Source of the DNA: Georgenia sp. SYP-B2076
Lineage (GTDB): Bacteria; Actinomycetota; Actinomycetes; Actinomycetales; Actinomycetaceae
Length of the DNA: 34,599 bases
Reading direction: 5' to 3'
Assembly: GCF_003991205.1 (NCBI RefSeq)
Contig: NZ_RXOZ01000031.1
Location: 322,985-357,583 of the forward strand
The position numbers and the translations under genes were made by a program. The first letter of the stretch is position 1; each line of letters opens with the position of its first letter. Positions 7,977 to 15,368 of this stretch are shown here, piece after piece. The notes below the pieces were generated by a model, which saw only the letters and a program-made list of their open reading frames with translations, was not told the origin of the DNA and searched no databases.

Positions 7977-9104
7977 ATGCGGATCATCTCCGTCGCCACG
8001 CTCTTCAGCCCGGACGGCGCCTACGGCGGCCCCACTCGCGTGGCGGTGAACCAGGCGGCTCAGCTGCGTGCCCTCGGCCACGAGGTCATCATCGCCGCCG
8101 GCGCTCGGGGCTACGACCGACCGCCCGAGCACATCGAGGGTGTTCCGGTACGCCTCTTCCCGGCCAGGACCGCGGTCCCGGGCGCCGGCTTCGCAGGACT
8201 CGCCTCCCCGGGGCTCCACCGGTGGCTCCGCCGCGCGATGCCCGGGGCAGACGTGGTGCACGTCCACGCGGCCAGGGACCTCATCACCCTCCCGGCGGCC
8301 ACGCTCGCCCGCCGTCTGGGTGTGCCGTACGTGCTGCAGACCCACGGCATGATCGACCGGTCGTCGCGCCTCCTGTCTCGTCCGGTGGACCGTGCTCTGA
8401 CCCGGCCCGTCCTGCACGGTGCCGGGGCGGTCCTGTACCTGACACCACGGGAGCGCAGGGACCTGCTGGCCGTGAGCGGCACCGCCCTGCCCCTGGTCGA
8501 GATGCTCAACGGTGTACCCGTGCCCCCCGGCGCCGCGACGGTCACGGGGTCCGAGGTGCTGTTCCTGGCCAGGCTCCACGCCCGCAAGCGTCCCACCTTC
8601 TTCGTCCGGATGGCGCACCGCCTGCACGACGAGTTTCCGGACGCCCGGTTCTCCCTTGTCGGCCCCGACGAGGGGGAGGGAGCCGTGGTAGCGCGGCTGA
8701 TCGCCGGCTCCGCGGCACCGGTCACCTGGGAAGGGCCGCTCGCACCCGAGGACACGTTGGCGAGGATGGCGCAGGCCGCCGTCTACGTGCTGCCCTCGAT
8801 CGACGAACCCTTTCCCATGTCCGTCCTGGAGGCGATGGCGCTGGGACGGCCGGTCGTCGTGACCGAGTCGTGCGGGCTGGCGCCGCTGATCCGCGATAGC
8901 GGCAGCGGCATCGTGACCGACGAGGGACTCGACGCTCTCGTCGACGCCGTACGGGCGCTGCTCGCGGATCCCACCGCGGCCCGCCGGATGGGCGAGGCGG
9001 GCGCCGCCCTGACCCGCGAGCGCCTGAGCATCGACGCCGTCGCCGGCCGCCTGGTCGCTGTGTACGGCGAGGTGCGCGAAACCCGTTCGCGGCTGCGCGC
9101 CTGA
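7977..9104 (+). CDS. GT4 family glycosyltransferase
   Basis: The 375-residue GT-B enzyme has an N-terminal 'GGPTRVAVNQAAQLRALGHEV' acceptor-side segment, 'HVHAARDLITLPAATLARR', and the retaining-GT4 E-x7-E signature in 'EPFPMSVLEAMALGRPVVV'. It starts one base after the acetyltransferase stop and is the last gene of the fcl operon. Its final 322 bp lie antisense to the 3' end of the polymerase frame coming from the right. Known: GT4 enzymes transfer sugars from nucleotide donors with retention. The operon suggests a fucosyl- or mannosyltransferase, which is inference only. Confidence 0.9.
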   Translation: MRIISVATLFSPDGAYGGPTRVAVNQAAQLRALGHEVIIAAGARGYDRPPEHIEGVPVRLFPARTAVPGAGFAGLASPGLHRWLRRAMPGADVVHVHAARDLITLPAATLARRLGVPYVLQTHGMIDRSSRLLSRPVDRALTRPVLHGAGAVLYLTPRERRDLLAVSGTALPLVEMLNGVPVPPGAATVTGSEVLFLARLHARKRPTFFVRMAHRLHDEFPDARFSLVGPDEGEGAVVARLIAGSAAPVTWEGPLAPEDTLARMAQAAVYVLPSIDEPFPMSVLEAMALGRPVVVTESCGLAPLIRDSGSGIVTDEGLDALVDAVRALLADPTAARRMGEAGAALTRERLSIDAVAGRLVAVYGEVRETRSRLRA

Positions 9105-10531
9105 GTGCGCGGACCGAGCCGAGTCCGGCGGGCGGGAGCCCGGACCGCCAGCACGCAGGCCACCGACACGGCGAGGGTGCCGGTGGCCTGCAGCAGCGAG
9201 CCGCGCAGCAGGATCACCATGTAGAACGGGAAGACGGCACCGACCACCGACCACAGCTGGCCGGTACCCGTCAGCGCCGTGGCCACCCGTACGTCGAACC
9301 GGTACAGGAGCCACCCGATGGCAAGGAAGCCCACGAGCAGGAGCGCCACGCCCCCGTTGATGAGGAGCTCAGCCCAGAGCGGCGCCGAGAGATTGTCGAA
9401 GGTGTAGCCCCGGTAGTCCGCGAGGAGCACGCCGGTGTCGACAGACTTGCCCGGCCAGACGGCCCGCGGCACCCAGAAGAACAGCACACCGAGCGCTTGC
9501 ATCCCCGGCTTCAGACCGACGTCGCGGAGATAAGAGACCGTGTTCGCGATCTGCCAGAACGCGTCGTAGTCCGGATTGTTCATGTACTCCGCGAAGAATC
9601 CTCCTCGGTCGAGGTTGACGACATCGGTACGGAAGGCGTCCGCGAGGGGAAAGACGAAGAGGAACGCGACGAGCGTCGCCACGAGCGACAGTCGGCTACG
9701 TCGGCGCGTGGCCATCGCCCCCGCGAGAACGACGAGCGCAAACCCGACCGTCCCGAAGTCGTACCGGGCGCTGCTGATCGGATTGACGACGACGAGGAGG
9801 ACGGGGACGGTGACGAGGAGCGCGAGCGCGTAGTGGTTGCCTCGGGAACCGGCCGCCGCGCGCAGCCGGGCGAAGGCGCCCGAGGCGATCAGCAGCGGGT
9901 AGGACGCGGCGGCCATGACGATGGAACGGACGGCGAGGTCGGGCAGTGCGGCACTGCGGATGTCGAAGGAGGAGTACCTGCTCATGAACAGGGTGCCCAC
10001 GCCGATCTTGGAGACGTAGTAGGCCGCAGCCACCAGCCCCACCAGGGCGACGGCCACGGCCCGGCGTCCGTCCACGGCGTCGCCGGGGATCTCCGGGGGA
10101 TCGATGCGCCTGCGGCGTCGACGGCGCCCGAGCCACCGCCCCGACTCGTAGGCGATGAGCCCCAGCCAGACCACGGTGGCGGTCGGCACGTCGAGTGCGG
10201 GATGCATGCCCGGCGTCGTGGTCGACAGCTGCCCGCTGCGGATCTGAGCGGTGGGAGCGAGCCCGAGAAAGATGTAGGTGAACAGCCAGAAGATGAAGTC
10301 GAACAACTTCGGCCGCCCGTCCACCACCCTGTACGACAGCCGGATGCCCGCCCACACGATGATGGGGCCGGTGAGGTACCAGCCCGCGCTGCGCCCCTCG
10401 TCGGGTACCTCGCGCACGAGCAGCAGCGGCAGCAGACCGCTGAGGATCGCGGCGCAGACGGCGAAGGCGGCGATGGACGGACCGACACGTCGCCAAGCGC
10501 GCCGTGAGTGCCGATGCCTGAGACGCGTCAT
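8783..10531 (-). CDS. Wzy-like oligosaccharide repeat-unit polymerase
   Basis: The 582-residue frame has about 10-12 membrane segments in its first ~475 residues and a large periplasmic-type loop containing 'NNPDYDAFWQIANTVSYL', 'FFWVPRAVWPGKS' and 'FDNLSAPLWAELLINGG', typical of the O-antigen/EPS polymerase family. The start ATG at 10531 overlaps the upstream GT stop (ATGA). Odd: after the last helix ('VACVLAVRAP') the frame stays open for another ~107 Arg/Ser/Thr-rich residues that are entirely antisense to the neighbouring GT4 gene. Either the gene really has a 322-bp convergent overlap, or its true stop has been lost through a frameshift or sequence error near 9105. The membrane core is secure; the tail is not. 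Confidence 0.82.
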   Translation of the reverse strand: MTRLRHRHSRRAWRRVGPSIAAFAVCAAILSGLLPLLLVREVPDEGRSAGWYLTGPIIVWAGIRLSYRVVDGRPKLFDFIFWLFTYIFLGLAPTAQIRSGQLSTTTPGMHPALDVPTATVVWLGLIAYESGRWLGRRRRRRRIDPPEIPGDAVDGRRAVAVALVGLVAAAYYVSKIGVGTLFMSRYSSFDIRSAALPDLAVRSIVMAAASYPLLIASGAFARLRAAAGSRGNHYALALLVTVPVLLVVVNPISSARYDFGTVGFALVVLAGAMATRRRSRLSLVATLVAFLFVFPLADAFRTDVVNLDRGGFFAEYMNNPDYDAFWQIANTVSYLRDVGLKPGMQALGVLFFWVPRAVWPGKSVDTGVLLADYRGYTFDNLSAPLWAELLINGGVALLLVGFLAIGWLLYRFDVRVATALTGTGQLWSVVGAVFPFYMVILLRGSLLQATGTLAVSVACVLAVRAPARRTRLGPRTQARSRERVSRTSPYTATRRPATASMLRRSRVRAAPASPIRRAAVGSASSARTASTRASSPSSVTMPLPLSRISGASPHDSVTTTGRPSAIASRTDMGKGSSIEGST

Positions 10532-11769
10532 CTCTCGTCGAGGAGCCGCCGGGCGAAGTCTCGATAGCGTCGTGCGGCCGCCTCCCTGCCATATCGGCGC
10601 GCCCCCATCGCGGCGGCTGCCTCGACCAGATCGGCGCGACGTTGATCGTCAGCCATGAGCCGCTCCACATGGGCGAGCAGCGCCACCGCGTCTCCCGGTT
10701 CGACGAGTGCGGCCGCGCTGTCCTCCTCGAGCACCGCGCGGGTGATGCCAGATCGTTCCACCGCAGCGAGCACGGGTCGACGCGCGCTGACGTACGACGT
10801 CAGCTTGCTGGGCAGGCTCATCTGGAGGACACCTGGCCGCTCGTTCAGGAGCAGGACGTCGGCCGCCGCCAGCACGTAGGGATACTCCTCCGCACTGACC
10901 GGGTCGACGAAGCGCAGGTTCCGCACATTCCTGCCGAGGAGCTCAAGGTCATCACGCTGGTTGCCGTCCCCGACCAGCACGAAGGTGACGTCCAGACCCT
11001 TCTCCTGCGCCACGCGTGCCGCCTCCACGACCGACTCGAGCCCCTGCTTCATCCCCATGTTGCCGGTGTGGACCACCAACGTCCCGCCTTGTGGCCAGCC
11101 CAGTCGCTGCCGTGCCTTCATCCTGTTCATGTTGACGGGATCGATGTGCGTGAAGTTCGACAGGTCCATGATGCGGCGGCCCGCCACCCCGTGCTGGCGC
11201 AGCAGATCGCCGAACCTGGGCGTGATCACTCCGACGACGGCGGCGCGTCGCATCAACGCGTGCTCGCCGTGCGAGATGAGGCGGGCGAGCCTCCGGCCCG
11301 TTGTCCCGGACTCGCCCGCGCCCGCGCCGGTCATGTCCTGAACGACGACTCCCACCGGCCGCCCCCGGGCGCCGACAAAGGCGGCGGCGGCGCCCGAGAG
11401 CGACGGCGTGACGGCGATGATCGCGTTGGAATCGTCGGCGCGGACCTCGCGCGTCGCGCGGATGAAGAACTCCGCCTCCATCCGCATGCGGCCGAGGAGC
11501 GTGGCGCGCGCCGGTACAGAATGAGCGACCCTGGTGATCTCGACGCTGCCGAGGCGCTCCCGCCACCTCCGGCCAGACCGGTACCGCCGGTCGGTCACCC
11601 TCCACTGGGGATAGTGCGGGATCCCCGTGATCGCCCGCACGCGCGCGCCGCCCTCGGCCAGGCTGTCAGCCATCGCCGTCGTGTATGGCGCGATACCGGT
11701 GGCCTCGGGGCTGTAGTTGATGCCGACGACCAGGATCCGTTCCCCGGACGCCTCCACCGCGCCACTCAC
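10528..11769 (-). CDS. WcaI-like GT4 glycosyltransferase
   Basis: The 413-residue product begins '[19 protein letters not shown]' and carries '[14 protein letters not shown]' and '[18 protein letters not shown]', which match the WcaI/WbuB-like branch of GT4 used in colanic-acid-type and fucose-containing polymers. It sits between gmd and the polymerase, overlapping both by 4 bp, so the three are one translationally coupled minus operon. Start: GTG at 11769 overlaps the gmd stop as GTGA; a second GTG four codons on (11757) has better spacing from the GAGG and may be the true start. Likely a fucosyltransferase by analogy with WcaI; the donor is not provable from sequence. Confidence 0.88.
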   Translation of the reverse strand: MSGAVEASGERILVVGINYSPEATGIAPYTTAMADSLAEGGARVRAITGIPHYPQWRVTDRRYRSGRRWRERLGSVEITRVAHSVPARATLLGRMRMEAEFFIRATREVRADDSNAIIAVTPSLSGAAAAFVGARGRPVGVVVQDMTGAGAGESGTTGRRLARLISHGEHALMRRAAVVGVITPRFGDLLRQHGVAGRRIMDLSNFTHIDPVNMNRMKARQRLGWPQGGTLVVHTGNMGMKQGLESVVEAARVAQEKGLDVTFVLVGDGNQRDDLELLGRNVRNLRFVDPVSAEEYPYVLAAADVLLLNERPGVLQMSLPSKLTSYVSARRPVLAAVERSGITRAVLEEDSAAALVEPGDAVALLAHVERLMADDQRRADLVEAAAAMGARRYGREAAARRYRDFARRLLDER

Positions 11770-12743
11770 CTCAGTGCAGTGACTTCGGCGTCGGTCATCA
11801 GGGCGGCCAGGTCCGGAGCCAGCACCTGGGCGCGCCAGTCGAGATCTCGCTCGGCCTTGCCCGCGTCGCCGATGAGCGAGTCCACCTCGGTGGGCCGGAG
11901 GTAGCGCTCGTCGAACTCCACGTGCTTCTCCCAGTCGAGGTTCACGCGGTCGAAGCAGAATCCGAGGAAGTCACGGACGGTGTAGGGCACGCCTGTCGCC
12001 AGGACGTAGTCAGTCGGCTCATCAGCCTGGAGCATGCGCCACATGCCCTCGACGTACTCGCGGGCGTATCCCCAGTCGCGGACGGCGTCGAGGTTGCCCA
12101 TGAAGAGCTTCTCCTGCTTGCCGGCGGCGATGGCCGCTGCCGCCATCGCAATCTTCCGGGTCACGAACGTCTCGCCGCGTCGCGGGGACTCGTGGTTGAA
12201 GAGGATCCCGTTCACCGCGAACATGCCGTAGGCCTCGCGGTAGTTCCGCGTGATCCAGTAGGCATAGACCTTCGCCGCCCCGTACGGGGAGCGAGGGTAG
12301 AAGATCGTGTTCTCGTCCTGAGGCGGGGGCGCCGCCCCGAACATCTCCGAGGAGCTCGCCTGGTAGAAGCGCGAGGGCAGGCCGATCATCCGGAGCGCCT
12401 CGAGCAGGCGGGTGGTGCCGAGTCCCGTGGTGAGGCCGGTGAACTCCGGCTCGTCGAACGAGACCCGCACGTGCGACTGCGCCGCGAGGTTGTAGACCTC
12501 GTCCGGCTGGATCCCCTCGAGAAGGGTGACGAGCCGCGAGCCGTCGGTCAGGTCACCGTAGTGAAGGAACATGCGCGCATAGGAATCATGCGGGTCCTGG
12601 TAAAGGTGGTTGATTCGCGCGGTGTTGAACGTGGAGGCACGACGGATCAGCCCGTGCACCTCGTACCCCTTTTCGAGCAGCAACTCGGCCAGGTATGAAC
12701 CGTCCTGGCCGGTGATCCCGGTGATAAGAGCCTTTTTAGGCAC
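11766..12743 (-). CDS. gmd: GDP-mannose 4,6-dehydratase
   Basis: The 325-residue extended SDR begins '[19 protein letters not shown]' with the Gmd-specific nucleotide-binding motif GITGQDG (residues 9-15). It also contains '[11 protein letters not shown]', 'SSSEMFG', the catalytic Tyr~154 and Lys~158 of '[10 protein letters not shown]', and '[16 protein letters not shown]', all diagnostic. Reaction: GDP-mannose to GDP-4-keto-6-deoxymannose, the substrate of Fcl. Start: GTG at 12743, with GAGGAG 7 nt upstream; the frame stays open 5' of this but that part is intergenic and lacks family similarity. First gene of the gmd-GT4-wzy operon, divergent from the BY-kinase gene. Confidence 0.96.
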   Translation of the reverse strand: MPKKALITGITGQDGSYLAELLLEKGYEVHGLIRRASTFNTARINHLYQDPHDSYARMFLHYGDLTDGSRLVTLLEGIQPDEVYNLAAQSHVRVSFDEPEFTGLTTGLGTTRLLEALRMIGLPSRFYQASSSEMFGAAPPPQDENTIFYPRSPYGAAKVYAYWITRNYREAYGMFAVNGILFNHESPRRGETFVTRKIAMAAAAIAAGKQEKLFMGNLDAVRDWGYAREYVEGMWRMLQADEPTDYVLATGVPYTVRDFLGFCFDRVNLDWEKHVEFDERYLRPTEVDSLIGDAGKAERDLDWRAQVLAPDLAALMTDAEVTALR

Positions 12744-12910
12744 GGGGGCGCTCCTCGCTATCAATGTGCTGATGTGGTCGGAACGATAGCGGCCGGGCAC
12801 GGTTCCCGGGCCGGAACCGGCACGGGATTTTCGGGCCTGCCGCGGCAATCTCCATCGAGGGGCGATTACCACCCCGCTGGGGAAGTCTGCTGTGTGAGAA
12901 TGCGGTCCTT

Positions 12911-12926
12911 GGGTGCACGCGCACCC
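12911..12926. promoter_or_regulatory. Inverted repeat upstream of the BY-kinase gene
   Basis: GGGTGC (12911-12916) and GCACCC (12921-12926) form 6-bp arms around ACGC, 29 nt before the BY-kinase GTG and within the divergent gmd/BY-kinase spacer. It could be an operator or a 5'-UTR hairpin. GAGAAT at 12896-12901 is a weak -10 candidate just upstream. Confidence 0.25.
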
Positions 12927-12955
12927 GGACACGATCTGCTGCGAAGGGCGGCCGG

Positions 12956-14476
12956 GTGGAGCTGCGCGACTACGTGATGCTGGCGAGGGCGCGCGCGCTC
13001 ACGCTGGTGACGTTGTTCCTGCTCGGTGTCATCGCGGCCGGCGGCTACGCGCTGCTCAGTACACCCGTCTACACGGCCACGGCGGAGGTCGTCGTGATCA
13101 CGCAGCGAGGTAGCTCCGCGCAGGAGCTGGTGCAGAGCGGCGACTACTCGCAGAAACAGGTGCGTTCGTACAGCGCGATCGCGCAGCGACCCGTCGTCCT
13201 GGGGCCCGTCATCACCGCGCTCGGGCTGGACCTGTCCACGGCCGAAATGGCGCGGAAGGTCTCTGTGACGTCTCCGCTGAACACCGTCCTCATCTCGATC
13301 GCGGTGTCCGACCAGGACCCTGAGACGGCCGCGCGGATCGCCAATGCCATCTCCCACCAGCTTGCCGTGGTGGTCGCGCGCCTCGAGCCGGCTACGGCGA
13401 CCGGAGCCCCGAGCGTGCGGTTGGAGCCGATTCGGTCCGCCGAGCCTCCTCAGTCGCCGTCGGCGCCCCGGCTGAAAGTCACCCTCGCGCTGGGTGCCGT
13501 CGGCGGGCTCGTCGCGGGCGTGTGCGTGGTGGCCCTGCGCGAGGCACTGAACACCCGGGTGCGCAGCGTGGCGGACATCGCCTCGATCGTCGATGCCGCC
13601 CCGCTCGGCACGGTGACCTTCGACGTCGGCGCCGAAGGTCGGCCATTGCTCACGGACACCGCGGATCACTCGCCACGCGCTGAGTCCTTCCGGCAGATCC
13701 GCACCAACATCAAGTTCCTCGGTGCGGTAGAGCCTCACACTGTGCTCGCCGTGACATCGTCGGTTCCGGGAGAGGGCAAGAGCACCACGGCCGCGAACCT
13801 GGCCATCACTCTCGGGGCGGCCGGCGAGCGCGTCTGTCTCGTCGAGGCGGACCTCCGGCGTCCCCGGCTTGCTCAGTACCTCGGCCTCGAGGGTGCCGTC
13901 GGGCTGACGACGGTCTTGATCGGGGACGCCCAGCTCACCGACGTGATCCAGCCGTGGGGAGAGAGGGGGCTCGATGTCCTGCTCTCGGGGCAGGTACCGC
14001 CGAACCCGAGCGAGCTGCTCGGCTCCGAACGCATGGCGGCACTTCTGACCGAGCTGCGCGCCTCCTATGACACCGTCATCATCGACTGCCCCCCATTGGT
14101 GCCGGTCACGGACGGGGCCCTGATGGCCAAGGCGGCCGGTGGCGCGATCCTGATCGTTGGCTCGGGGAAGGCCGACCGCAGGGACCTGGCGTTCGCGGTC
14201 GAGACTCTTGAATCCATCGGCGCGCCGATCCTGGGCACCATCATGAACATGGTCTCGCCACAGGAGCACGCCCGTCAGACCTACGGGTACGCGCCCACCG
14301 CTCCTCCCGCACCCACTGCGCCCTACGAAGGTCTCGCGCACGCCGCCAGGCGGGGCCCGGGAGGTGGGACGAGGAGTCCCGCTCACGCGACGCCCCCCTC
14401 CCACCCGGTCGACGCCGCGGCCCCGGACGGCCGCAGCACCGCGGAACGGATGGACGACTCCGGACGCGTGCGATAA
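12956..14476 (+). CDS. Wzz/BY-kinase fusion (polysaccharide co-polymerase tyrosine kinase)
   Basis: The 506-residue protein has a Wzz-type chain-length domain with membrane segments at ~12-35 and ~172-195, the second next to a Pro-containing stretch as usual. A cytoplasmic BY-kinase domain follows: Walker A 'SVPGEGKST' (~268-276), Walker A' 'VEADLRRP' (~296) and Walker B 'TVIIDCPP' (~372). The tail has only a few tyrosines ('[10 protein letters not shown]', 'APYEG') in a long Pro/Gly/Ala-rich extension, a sparse version of the usual autophosphorylated Tyr cluster. Start: GTG at 12956 with GAAGGG about 7 nt upstream. Known role: phosphorylation-dependent control of polymer length and export with Wzx/Wzy. 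Full fusion (not CapA/CapB split) is the common actinobacterial arrangement. Confidence 0.92.
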   Translation: MELRDYVMLARARALTLVTLFLLGVIAAGGYALLSTPVYTATAEVVVITQRGSSAQELVQSGDYSQKQVRSYSAIAQRPVVLGPVITALGLDLSTAEMARKVSVTSPLNTVLISIAVSDQDPETAARIANAISHQLAVVVARLEPATATGAPSVRLEPIRSAEPPQSPSAPRLKVTLALGAVGGLVAGVCVVALREALNTRVRSVADIASIVDAAPLGTVTFDVGAEGRPLLTDTADHSPRAESFRQIRTNIKFLGAVEPHTVLAVTSSVPGEGKSTTAANLAITLGAAGERVCLVEADLRRPRLAQYLGLEGAVGLTTVLIGDAQLTDVIQPWGERGLDVLLSGQVPPNPSELLGSERMAALLTELRASYDTVIIDCPPLVPVTDGALMAKAAGGAILIVGSGKADRRDLAFAVETLESIGAPILGTIMNMVSPQEHARQTYGYAPTAPPAPTAPYEGLAHAARRGPGGGTRSPAHATPPSHPVDAAAPDGRSTAERMDDSGRVR

Positions 14477-14601
14477 CCCTCTGGCACGACGCGCCGGGTG
14501 GTAGCCGGCCCGCCTCCACCGACTCAGCCGGTCCGGTCCGGTCAAGCATGCGGAAACGATGCGGTTATTCCCCCGTGCACAGGGAACGGGTGGTGCGACC
14601 C

Positions 14602-14630
14602 TTGAGCGGGTCGGCCGGTCTCCCTACCGG
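14602..14630 (+). promoter_or_regulatory. Possible promoter of the phosphatase-like gene
   Basis: TTGAGC (14602-14607) and TACCGG (14625-14630) are separated by 17 bp and would start transcription about 15 nt upstream of the strong GGAGG (14642-14646) of the next gene. The match is partial, but spacing and position are right. Confidence 0.3.
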
Positions 14631-14651
14631 GCCCCACCTCTGGAGGCAGAC

Positions 14652-15314
14652 ATGACACATGCCGCCATGCCCCTCGAGGCCCGTCCGGACAAGGCAGCCC
14701 GATACTCCGTCCTCGTCGTATCGACCCACGACGTGGCCCGGTCCGTCGCAGCACAGGCGCTCCTCCTGGCGACCGTCGGCGACGCCGACATCTCGGTGGC
14801 CAGGGCGGGATCCCGAGCCATCGCAGGACAACCCCCAGCCGAACGGATGCGGACGCTGCTTCAGGCGCGCGGCCTCGAGCCCGCTGAGGCGACTTCCACG
14901 CCCCTCACCGCGCCGATGGTCAGAGATGCCGACCTGGTCCTCGCCGTTGCACGGGAGAACCGCGCGGCGGCCGTCTCCTTGGCGCCGGATGCGGTGCGCA
15001 GGTCTTTCACGCTCCGTGAGCTCGCGCGGCTGGCATCGTTGCTCGCCTCGGACGGCCTGGGCGACGTACCCGCGGACGCAGACGTCCGGGCTCGTCTGAG
15101 CCTTCTCGTCGCCGGCGCCCCCCTCGCTCGCACGCGAGCCGTCCGTAGCCCGGAGGACGACGACGTGGCGGAGCCCCGGCGCATGCCGGGCTACCGACGA
15201 GCCCTTGCAGAGATCGACGACGCAGTCGCGGCCATCGTCGCCGCCGCGTCGTCACCACGGACCACGAAGCCGGCTCCTCCAATTCCGTCGCGAGACCTCT
15301 CGACGCCGCAATAA
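14652..15314 (+). CDS. LMW protein-tyrosine-phosphatase homologue with Cys-to-Ser active site (pseudophosphatase)
   Basis: The 220-residue product aligns by eye with actinobacterial low-molecular-weight phosphatases: P-loop region 'VLVVSTHDVARSVAAQALL', 'VARAGSRAIAGQPP', 'DADLVLAVARENRAAAVSLAPDAVRRSFTLRELARL', and a C-terminal 'DVAEPRRMPGYRRALAEIDDAV'. The family needs C-x5-R-S and a D-P general-acid loop. Here the nucleophile is Ser24 (codon TCG, two changes from any Cys codon), Arg30-Ser31 are kept, and the acid position reads E-P. Start: ATG 14652 with GGAGG 5 nt upstream. Known: such enzymes normally dephosphorylate the partner BY-kinase. Inference: this one may bind phosphotyrosine without hydrolysing it. 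It lies between the BY-kinase and the LuxR regulator. Confidence 0.85.
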   Translation: MTHAAMPLEARPDKAARYSVLVVSTHDVARSVAAQALLLATVGDADISVARAGSRAIAGQPPAERMRTLLQARGLEPAEATSTPLTAPMVRDADLVLAVARENRAAAVSLAPDAVRRSFTLRELARLASLLASDGLGDVPADADVRARLSLLVAGAPLARTRAVRSPEDDDVAEPRRMPGYRRALAEIDDAVAAIVAAASSPRTTKPAPPIPSRDLSTPQ

Positions 15315-15356
15315 CAAGACGCCCGGCAAACCGGCCGTCACGGGACGAGTTCTCAG

Positions 15357-15362
15357 TACGAT
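15357..15362 (+). promoter_or_regulatory. -10 element positioned for a leaderless LuxR mRNA
   Basis: TACGAT is followed by exactly 6 nt and then the ATG at 15369, so transcription should begin at or next to the start codon. No Shine-Dalgarno sequence is present before this ATG, which supports a leaderless transcript. The -35 region is not recognisable. Confidence 0.5.
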
Positions 15363-15368
15363 GCACGG

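Noticed and set aside
12744-12932. N-terminal extension of gmd to an upstream start
   Set aside because: The extra residues have no Gmd similarity and lie in the divergent promoter spacer. GTG 12743 has GAGGAG at proper spacing and puts GITGQDG at the usual place.
14652-15314. Sequencing error creating the Ser in the phosphatase motif
   Set aside because: The TCG codon needs two changes from TGC or TGT, and the general-acid Asp is also changed, so concerted loss of activity is the better reading.
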